Part shown: piece after piece, positions 1 through 5,131 of the stretch | Position numbering within the stretch: the stretch's first letter is position 1 | Layout of the letters: each line of letters opens with the position of its first letter | Assembly (NCBI GenBank): GCA_003486675.1 | Contig: DNGG01000451.1 | Location: 1 to 5,131, forward strand | Reading direction: 5' to 3' | DNA from: Cyanobacteria bacterium UBA11372 | GTDB lineage: Bacteria; Cyanobacteriota; Cyanobacteriia; Cyanobacteriales; Aerosakkonemataceae | Length of the DNA: 5,131 nucleotides | Notes under the pieces: model-generated | Seen by the model: only the letters and a program-made list of their open reading frames with translations | Database searches by the model: none | Told to the model about the DNA's origin: nothing | Translations under genes and position numbers: made by a program

Positions 1-2357
1 AACCAATAATTTTCCAGATTGGGCAGTAGCTGTCGTGCTGTTTTACCCTCTGCTTGTTTCAGCCCTGTTTGTAGCTCAAAGGCTGGGTTCATTTCCATAA
101 AACGATAATCAATCGGCTGATTTTTTTGATCGAATAACATCTCGATGACGCAAAAGCCGTCTTCCATCGATTCAAACAGGACGCGATACCGTTCCTCAGA
201 TCGACGTAATGCTTCCTCTGCTTGTTTGCGTTCGGTAATATCTCGCGAAATCGACAGTATTTGTGCCACCCCTCCAGAGGCATCCCGAATCGGGCTAACG
301 ATCGCTTCCCACCATTTCGGCGTGCCTTTTGCGGTGGGACAATATCCGCGAAAAATGCTAACTTCGCCTGCTTTAGCAGCAGCAAGTGCTTGTTCTGCCT
401 GTTTGCGATCTTCGCCTTGCCAGAAACAAACCCAATCGGCGTTGTGAAAGGGCGTGAAGTCGTCAATTTCCATGACACACAAACCACCGCTATTCATGTA
501 GAGTAGCCGCCCATCAAGGTCTAATAACTTGATGCAATCGGGACTACTTTCTAAAATCCGGTCTTTAAATTCTTCCGTCTGGCGCAAAGCTGCTTCAGCC
601 TGTTTGCGATCGTCAATATCCTCAGTCGTGCCATACCAGCCGACAATCTCGCCCTGCTCGTTGCGGCGTGGCAAGGCGCACGAGCGCATCCAGCGGTAGG
701 AGCCATCGGCGAGTTTAATTCGGTGTTCGATATCGTAAGGCTCACCCGTGCGGAGCGAATGCGTCCACGCTGCCACCATTGCAGGCGAATCATCCGGATG
801 GGGAACCTGCATCCAACCTTCACCCAGGGCTTGCTGGCGCGTCAGCCCGGTTAGTTCGAGCCAGCGATCGCTGAAACCTGTAATCCTGCCGTCGGGGTCA
901 GCCGTCCAGGGCACTTGTGGATTGAGTTCAACTGTATAGCGCAGATGCTCTTCTGATTCACGCAGTTTTTCTTCCGCCTGTTTGCGATCGCTGATATCGA
1001 CACAAGCACCTGTGATGTAAGCCGGGTTACCTTCCCCATCGAAAAAGGTTTTGCCTTTATCCGAGAGCCAGCGAATGCTGCCATCCGGATACACCACGCG
1101 GAAATCCATATCAAAATCTGCGCCAGAGGTGGCACACCGCTGACATCGATCGATTACACCTTGGCGATCTTCGGGATGTACCATCTCGATAAAAGCATCC
1201 AAACTCCGCGCCGTTTCTCCTGGTGGTAACCCAAATAAGCGATCGAGGTTTTCGTCCCAATCAAGGGCATTGGTGCGGATATCCCAGCGAAAAGTGCCAG
1301 TTTCAGCCGCAAATAAGGCAGCTTCCAATCTTTCCTTTTGATCTTGAATTTTTGCTTGGGCTTGTTTGCGCTCGGTGATTTCTTCACAAACCGTGCTGAT
1401 GCCGATCGTGCGATCGCCATCTTTCAAGGGCAAAAAGTGTTCTATCCAAGTGCGTTGCACCCCCGGTTGCGCTGGTGTTTCACCTTGAATTTCCACATTC
1501 AATAGTGGTTCCCCAGTTTGGAGAATCGGGCGCAGCAGCTGTTCGGCAATATCGGCAATCCCAGGCAGCACTTCCCGTATCGTGCGCCCGATGTGCGCCT
1601 CTACTGGAAAACCATTGATTTCTGCCAGTCGCTGATTGATCCGCACAAAACGCAACTCAGTATCGAGGACATTCAAGCCAACGGGGGCAGACTGATAAAT
1701 CGCTTCAATTTCCGCTAGTTGTTGCTGTAGTTGAGCTTGACTTTCCCGCAGGGATTCTTCAGCTTGTTCCCGTTGGGCGATTTCGTGCATCATTAAGCTG
1801 GCAGTTTCCAACAGATCGATCGATAAATTGAACAGCGCGATCGCTTCTTTGGAAGTGCTTGCCGATTGCTTACAACACGATAAGTCTGAGCAATTTACAT
1901 CTGCTGATTGAGCCAAATCCCCATCTGGTTGTTGATGAGTTCGCTTCTGCCCAATTTGTGACGCTGAGATTTGTCTGAATGTTGAGATCGCTCCATAGGT
2001 AGTTGAGCTTCCGACTTGAAACAAAGGTTGAGCATCAATCTCTAGCCAGATTGGCTCTTTGTCTTTCCGATCGAGTCCCATCACGACATTGAACTGGGGT
2101 TGCCCGGTTAAAAGAGCAAGCTTTGCCGGATGAGTTTGATCGGGGAAATCAGTGCCATCTTCATGAATTGCTTGCCACGGGCAATGCGTCGAACTCCAGC
2201 CTTTGATTTGCTCAGTTGTTAGCCCTAAAAGTTCCACGGCAGCAGCGTTCCAAGCGGCGATCGTGCCATCCGCCAACTGAAGTACCATGCCTTCTTCAAC
2301 CACAGACCTTGGAGCGCCATTAAAATGCTTTAGAGTTGGAGCTTTTACTTCGTGCAT
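1..2357 (-). CDS. Multi-PAS sensor protein, N-terminal 785 residues (C-terminus outside window)
   Basis: This is one uninterrupted minus-strand reading frame with no stop before the window edge. The ATG at 2357-2355 is the first Met after an in-frame TAG at 2369-2367, and no strong Shine-Dalgarno precedes it. The protein appears cytoplasmic: I see no signal peptide or membrane segment. PAS domains lie at about residues 20-130, 205-326, 342-455, 471-582 and 597-707, and a sixth starts near 720 and is cut off. PAC-like ends are followed by linkers ITERKQA (327-333), ISDRKQA (455-461), DDRKQAE (582-588) and ITERKQA (707-713). PAS3 and PAS4 have the HPED/HPDD and DGS-RW pattern of the PAS_3 fold. 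A Gln-rich, probably coiled-coil stretch (about 195-215) joins PAS1 and PAS2. Such proteins usually sense small molecules, redox or light and end in a histidine kinase or GGDEF domain. That output domain is not visible, so I give no symbol or signal. The PAS architecture is certain, the function is not. Confidence 0.93.
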   Translation of the reverse strand, partial: MHEVKAPTLKHFNGAPRSVVEEGMVLQLADGTIAAWNAAAVELLGLTTEQIKGWSSTHCPWQAIHEDGTDFPDQTHPAKLALLTGQPQFNVVMGLDRKDKEPIWLEIDAQPLFQVGSSTTYGAISTFRQISASQIGQKRTHQQPDGDLAQSADVNCSDLSCCKQSASTSKEAIALFNLSIDLLETASLMMHEIAQREQAEESLRESQAQLQQQLAEIEAIYQSAPVGLNVLDTELRFVRINQRLAEINGFPVEAHIGRTIREVLPGIADIAEQLLRPILQTGEPLLNVEIQGETPAQPGVQRTWIEHFLPLKDGDRTIGISTVCEEITERKQAQAKIQDQKERLEAALFAAETGTFRWDIRTNALDWDENLDRLFGLPPGETARSLDAFIEMVHPEDRQGVIDRCQRCATSGADFDMDFRVVYPDGSIRWLSDKGKTFFDGEGNPAYITGACVDISDRKQAEEKLRESEEHLRYTVELNPQVPWTADPDGRITGFSDRWLELTGLTRQQALGEGWMQVPHPDDSPAMVAAWTHSLRTGEPYDIEHRIKLADGSYRWMRSCALPRRNEQGEIVGWYGTTEDIDDRKQAEAALRQTEEFKDRILESSPDCIKLLDLDGRLLYMNSGGLCVMEIDDFTPFHNADWVCFWQGEDRKQAEQALAAAKAGEVSIFRGYCPTAKGTPKWWEAIVSPIRDASGGVAQILSISRDITERKQAEEALRRSEERYRVLFESMEDGFCVIEMLFDQKNQPIDYRFMEMNPAFELQTGLKQAEGKTARQLLPNLENYW

Positions 2358-2807
2358 AAACGCTTTCTAACCTGAGCAAATGCCGTATTGTCTATTTTCT
2401 ACCAAAAACGCCCGCCGAAGCCCGTCGCTTTAGACATAGCGATGAAGTGCGCTGGCGATTTTAATTGTAGTTTATATAATATTATATTACAATTATACAA
2501 TTATCCCGCTGTTTTTGGTGATATTCAAGGTAAAAAATTATCAAAAAATCTCTATAAATTTTACCAAAATTAGTAGCTAGTCTATAGCTAACTTATCAAC
2601 AATAATTGCCAAAAATAACCAGGATAAATACTCGCCATTCGCCATATATTAGCAGGCGCAGTCCGGGGAGTTTTTTTGTATTGCTCGCTACATTAGCTTG
2701 GTAAAAATCGAGTATTTAAGCCTATTTACAAATTAACTCTAGCGGTGGATGGAACGATTATATCGCTCGCTAATATTGGAGTTGCAAGTAAAAACATCGG
2801 CTAATTT
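2358..2807. other. Divergent intergenic region between the sensor gene and crtW
   Basis: These 450 bases separate two divergently transcribed genes and must hold both promoters, unless one gene is read from elsewhere. The stretch is mostly AT-rich, apart from a GC-richer patch at about 2408-2460. I see an AT palindrome at 2462-2495, a short hairpin TCGCT/AGCGA around 2425-2441, and the self-complementary hexamer TAGCTA at 2574-2579 and 2585-2590. A TAATAT at 2771-2776 could be a -10 box for crtW, but no matching -35 box is in place. I recognise no convincing coding sequence, tRNA, riboswitch or rho-independent terminator here. Confidence 0.8.
2462..2495. promoter_or_regulatory. AT-rich nested palindrome, possible promoter or operator
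   Basis: The outer arms TAATTGTA (2462-2469) and TACAATTA (2488-2495) are perfect reverse complements. Inside them, 2474-2487 is itself a perfect 14-bp palindrome containing TATAAT on both strands. Four extra bases (2470-2473) make the structure slightly asymmetric. It sits about 105 bp from the sensor start and about 310 bp from the crtW start. A TATAAT reading in both directions could serve as a -10 box, but I find no good -35 box at normal spacing. The symmetry is seen directly; a role in transcription is inference, and AT-rich DNA forms such palindromes easily. Confidence 0.35.
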
Positions 2808-3602
2808 ATGCAACCAAATTCTGGATTGACTGAAAAGATTGTCTCGCCAATCGTGACCAATTTGTATCAAAAAGACTTGAATAAGAGAGAACATTCAATC
2901 CAGGGAATCGCGATTGGGTTGACTATTATTGGACTATGGGCAGGTAGCCTAATTTTTTGGATTTCTTTGGATCTATCGCAGGTTCAGATTTTCTGGATAA
3001 TTGCAGCGATCGCATCTCAAACCTTCCTCTACACAGGTTTATTCATTACCGCTCACGATGCAATGCACTGTTCGCTGTTTCCGCAAAATCGCCAAATTAA
3101 CCATTTGATTGGCAGGGTGGCAGTTTTTCTTTACGCCTTATTTTCATATCAAAAACTATTGAAAAATCATTGGCTACATCACCACCATCCTGCTAGCGAA
3201 ACCGATCCAGACTTTTATGATAGTAATTTTTTGGGTTGGTACTTTAATTTTTTTAGGAGATACTTTAGCATCATGCAAATATCGGGGTTGGGCATAATCT
3301 TTCACCTACTTAATTATTTTAGGATTTTTGATGCAGAAAATATGTTTTTATTTTGGGTGATTCCCTCACTTTTAAGTTCGGTGCAGTTGTTTTACTTCGG
3401 AACTTATCTGCCCCACAGGAAACCGGAGGGAGGATATACAAATCCTCACCGTTGCCAAAGTAATTCGCTCTCAACGTTTTGGTCGTTTATTACCTGCTAT
3501 CATTTTGGCTACCATGAGGAACATCACGAATATCCTCACCTTCCCTGGTGGCAATTGCCGATTATCCGTAAGCAGCGGATAGCCGATTTGACTCAGACTT
3601 GA
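2808..3602 (+). CDS. crtW: Beta-carotene ketolase CrtW (4-ketolase)
   Basis: The 264-residue product belongs to the membrane fatty-acid-desaturase-like di-iron superfamily, and its length fits the CrtW family (about 250-260). It should oxidise C4 and C4' of beta-ionone rings to keto groups, giving echinenone and canthaxanthin from beta-carotene. The iron-binding histidine clusters are intact: HDAMH (83-87), HWLHHHHP (121-128) and HFGYHEEHHEYPHLPWW (from 232). The family motif FYFGTYLPHRKPEGGYTNPH runs through His203. Hydrophobic segments at about 32-53, 60-80, 100-113, 155-170 and 178-197 indicate an integral membrane protein. The ATG is fixed by an in-frame TAA two codons upstream; no clear Shine-Dalgarno is present. 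The gene looks AT-richer than its neighbours (20 G+C in the 60 bases at 3241-3300). Its last 41 bp overlap the end of the convergent glycosyltransferase gene. These motifs point to CrtW rather than the unrelated ketolase CrtO or the hydroxylase CrtR. Confidence 0.95.
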   Translation: MQPNSGLTEKIVSPIVTNLYQKDLNKREHSIQGIAIGLTIIGLWAGSLIFWISLDLSQVQIFWIIAAIASQTFLYTGLFITAHDAMHCSLFPQNRQINHLIGRVAVFLYALFSYQKLLKNHWLHHHHPASETDPDFYDSNFLGWYFNFFRRYFSIMQISGLGIIFHLLNYFRIFDAENMFLFWVIPSLLSSVQLFYFGTYLPHRKPEGGYTNPHRCQSNSLSTFWSFITCYHFGYHEEHHEYPHLPWWQLPIIRKQRIADLTQT

Positions 3603-4842
3603 GACATTGTTCGATGATAGAGGCGGCTTTTTTGACACCGCCAGATTGAGCGATCGCACTCTGTATCTTCTGAGCATTGTACAAATAAGACTCTTCGGTT
3701 AATACGCGCGAGATCGTCTGGCGCAATCGGCTTTCACTCAAGCGGGATACGGGAATCACTTCGCCGGTACCCGTTTGGCGAATCCGCGCCGCATTTCCCG
3801 GTTGTTCAAAGGTAATCGGAATCGCCACCAGGGGGACACCATAACTGAGGGAATCGAGAACCGTGTTTAATCCAGCGTGGGTAATCGTTAACCTCGCCCT
3901 CGAGATTACTTCAATTTGGGGAGCATATTCAACCACCAGGGGATTCCCCGGAAGTTGTGCCACACTGGCGGCATCCATCCCGCCGCCGTGGGTAATTACC
4001 AGTTGCGCGTCCAAACCTTCGCAAGCTGTCGCAATGCAGCGAAAAACATCGCCTTTGGTGTTTTGCACGCTGCCTAAAGAAGCGTAAATTAAAGGTTGCC
4101 CGGTTAATTGCTCAAATGGGAAAGAAACGGATTTAGGCGAAGCATTCCGCAACGGGCCAACATAGTGCAAATGCTGCGGTAAATTGGGGATGGGAAAATC
4201 AAAAGCTGCTACCTGCTGACTGATGTGGGCAAGTCGGGCATTAGAAGCGTAGATGCGATCGTAGGGAGACAAATTCCACTTTTGCCGATACTGGTTAATC
4301 GTTTGCAAAATCGGCTGACAACCTCGATCTAACAGGTAGTATGCGGCTTGATTCCGCAGCCTCGCCCACAAGGTATCTTGGTAACTCCAGGGAGTGAAGA
4401 AAGGCGGCACATCGGCACGACGGTGAATCGCCTGCCCCGACGAAATGCAGATAAAGGGAAGTCCCAAACCTTCCGCAACGGTTTCGCCGACAATTTCCAG
4501 CTGATCGACTAACAAAGCTTCGATGCCGAGGTATGCGATCGCATTTGGCGCATCCCGACAAATCGTTTCTGCGATTTCCTGACAGAATTTCACCGAATAT
4601 TCCAACGCTTTTAACTCGCTCAATTTTGCCAGTTCGATGAAAGTTTGCGCCATCGTTCCCGGTTGATAGGTAGATTCCCCAATCGGGTAGAAATTCAAAC
4701 CTTCAGATCGCACCTTTAATTCCAAATCGGGAATTTGCAGAAATGTCACTCGATGCCCGCGGGATTGTAATTCGCGTCCGAGTGCAGACAAGGGATTCAA
4801 ATGCCCTGGATAGGGAGGACAGATAATACCAAAATGAGTCAT
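3562..4842 (-). CDS. GT1-family glycosyltransferase, CrtX-like (zeaxanthin glucosyltransferase type)
   Basis: The 426-residue product has the two-domain GT-B layout of GT1/MGT enzymes, which move a sugar from a nucleotide donor (usually UDP-glucose) to a small lipophilic acceptor. The N-terminus carries PPYPGHLNP, with His14 in the position of the catalytic base, and VDQ at 112-114, where Asp113 could be its partner. The donor half has YASLGS (253-258) and a nucleotide-sugar-binding signature beginning THAGLN (321-326) and running to FEQPGN (345-350). No signal peptide or membrane segment is seen. The opening resembles CrtX, and the neighbouring crtW makes a hydroxylated or ketolated carotenoid a plausible acceptor. 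Family membership alone would also allow sterol, hopanoid or other acceptors, so I give no symbol. I chose ATG 4842-4840, where homology to the family begins; an in-frame TTG at 4860-4858 would add six residues, and neither start has a clear Shine-Dalgarno. The gene ends with TAA inside the 3' end of crtW. Confidence 0.88.
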   Translation of the reverse strand: MTHFGIICPPYPGHLNPLSALGRELQSRGHRVTFLQIPDLELKVRSEGLNFYPIGESTYQPGTMAQTFIELAKLSELKALEYSVKFCQEIAETICRDAPNAIAYLGIEALLVDQLEIVGETVAEGLGLPFICISSGQAIHRRADVPPFFTPWSYQDTLWARLRNQAAYYLLDRGCQPILQTINQYRQKWNLSPYDRIYASNARLAHISQQVAAFDFPIPNLPQHLHYVGPLRNASPKSVSFPFEQLTGQPLIYASLGSVQNTKGDVFRCIATACEGLDAQLVITHGGGMDAASVAQLPGNPLVVEYAPQIEVISRARLTITHAGLNTVLDSLSYGVPLVAIPITFEQPGNAARIRQTGTGEVIPVSRLSESRLRQTISRVLTEESYLYNAQKIQSAIAQSGGVKKAASIIEQCLKSESNRLSAAYG

Positions 4843-4890
4843 TTTTTTAAGGTTAGGCAAATTAATTTGAAAATTCTGTTCGCTTGGATC

Positions 4891-4898
4891 GCGATCGC
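4891..4898. repeat. HIP1 octamer GCGATCGC (intergenic copy)
   Basis: HIP1 is a highly iterated palindrome typical of many cyanobacterial genomes. This copy is upstream of the glycosyltransferase gene. Seven more copies lie inside coding sequence, starting at 864, 984, 1410, 1837, 3006, 3650 and 4535. Their density is the main compositional evidence that the window is cyanobacterial. Confidence 0.9.
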
Positions 4899-4903
4899 AC
4901 GCC

Positions 4904-4962
4904 GGGGCGGGTTTATCAACAAAATTCGTTTAAAATCAAACCCTTTGGGTAAAACCCGCCCC
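4904..4962. repeat. Inverted-repeat element with 11-bp arms
   Basis: The arm GGGGCGGGTTT (4904-4914) is perfectly complementary to AAACCCGCCCC (4952-4962) across 37 bp. A small ACCC-TTT-GGGT hairpin (4940-4950) sits just inside the right arm. The GC-rich arms stand out in an AT-rich spacer. From memory, similar GTAGGGGCGGGTTT sequences are frequent in intergenic DNA of filamentous cyanobacteria, so a dispersed small palindromic element is the likeliest reading. There is no T-run after the stem on either strand, so it does not look like a rho-independent terminator. It lies about 60 bp upstream of the glycosyltransferase start. Confidence 0.6.
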
Positions 4963-4982
4963 TACAATTAACCATACTCACA

Positions 4983-5131
4983 TCTTGCACCAAGCTAAGC
5001 CCAGAAATAAATTTCTGGCTTAAAGCTAAAACCCGTTAAAACGGGTTAAAACCGGATCGTAGTTAGCTTTAGCTTACTTAAGCTTTCAGCCCCAAATTTA
5101 TTTGGAGGCTGTTTATCGGGTAGGTGCAAGA
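4983..5131. repeat. MITE-like multi-hairpin element with 9-bp terminal inverted repeats
   Basis: TCTTGCACC (4983-4991) is the exact reverse complement of GGTGCAAGA (5123-5131), so the block has terminal inverted repeats; the right one ends at the window edge and may continue. Three hairpins lie between them. The first is CCAGAAAT/ATTTCTGG at 5001-5008 and 5011-5018. The second is AACCCGTT/AACGGGTT at 5030-5037 and 5040-5047, enclosed by AAAGCTAA/TTAGCTTT at 5022-5029 and 5063-5070. The third is CAGCC-CCAAAT/ATTTGG-GGCTG at 5087-5111 with one bulged A. No coding potential is evident. This is what a non-autonomous palindromic element of a cyanobacterial genome looks like. A structured RNA is the alternative, though symmetric ends favour mobile DNA. 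No target-site duplication can be tested because the right flank is missing. Confidence 0.55.

Noticed and set aside
145..1718. Several plus-strand open frames and other-frame minus-strand frames across the sensor gene
   Set aside because: They lie opposite or out of frame with an uninterrupted multi-PAS coding frame with clear domain motifs. Their translations are rich in Arg, Ser and Cys and show no family resemblance.
2388..2573. A 61-codon plus-strand open frame in the intergenic region
   Set aside because: It has no Shine-Dalgarno, no recognisable domain, and its second half is simple AT-rich sequence running through the palindrome. It is best read as chance.
2658..2677. A GC-rich stretch followed by seven T residues, like a terminator
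   Set aside because: The preceding bases form at most a three-base-pair stem, and no gene on the plus strand ends just upstream.
3550..3559. A perfect palindrome GGCAATTGCC just beyond the glycosyltransferase stop
   Set aside because: It lies within crtW codons for a conserved C-terminal segment, is only 10 bp with no T tract, and would form only a very small hairpin.
3622..3642. A GGCGG/CCGCC stem with a run of T near the end of crtW, looking like a terminator
   Set aside because: The T run is in the loop, not after the stem, and the sequence encodes the glycosyltransferase segment SGGVKKAA. It does not have terminator geometry.
3471..3677. A 68-codon minus-strand frame across the crtW/glycosyltransferase junction
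   Set aside because: It is out of frame with the glycosyltransferase and antisense to the conserved C-terminal histidine region of crtW, so it is a shadow frame.
4983..5131. Possible CRISPR array, suggested by repeated short motifs
   Set aside because: The motifs are inverted, not direct repeats, and there are no regularly spaced, equal-length spacers.

Overview
The window looks like chromosomal DNA of a cyanobacterium, probably a filamentous or otherwise large-genome species. The octamer GCGATCGC (HIP1) occurs eight times in 5.1 kb. The genes are also typical of the phylum: a sensor built from many PAS domains, a CrtW-type carotenoid ketolase, and a CrtX-like glycosyltransferase. The intergenic DNA carries palindromic repeats of the kind common in filamentous cyanobacteria.

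Layout. Positions 1-2357 (minus strand) hold the first 785 codons of a very large soluble sensor protein. It has five complete PAS domains and the start of a sixth, joined by near-identical ERKQAE/DRKQAE linkers. The output domain lies outside the window, so whether it is a histidine kinase, a diguanylate cyclase or something else cannot be decided here. Positions 2358-2807 are a divergent, largely AT-rich intergenic region with an AT palindrome and no convincing gene. Positions 2808-3602 (plus strand) encode beta-carotene ketolase CrtW, with its histidine clusters intact. Positions 3562-4842 (minus strand) encode a GT1-family glycosyltransferase resembling zeaxanthin glucosyltransferase (CrtX). 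Its 3' end overlaps the 3' end of crtW by 41 bp, tail to tail. Positions 4843-5131 are noncoding and contain two different inverted-repeat elements. The second is a multi-hairpin block bounded by 9-bp terminal inverted repeats, the right one ending exactly at the window edge.

How the genes may work together. CrtW puts keto groups at C4 (and C4') of beta-ionone rings. A CrtX-like enzyme adds a sugar to a carotenoid hydroxyl. The pair suggests formation of a glycosylated ketocarotenoid, if a hydroxylase (CrtR or CrtG type) is encoded elsewhere. The sensor is divergent from crtW, but nothing in the sequence shows that it controls it.

I found no clearly new biological system. The points most worth a second look are the overlapping crtW/glycosyltransferase pair and the MITE-like element at the right edge.
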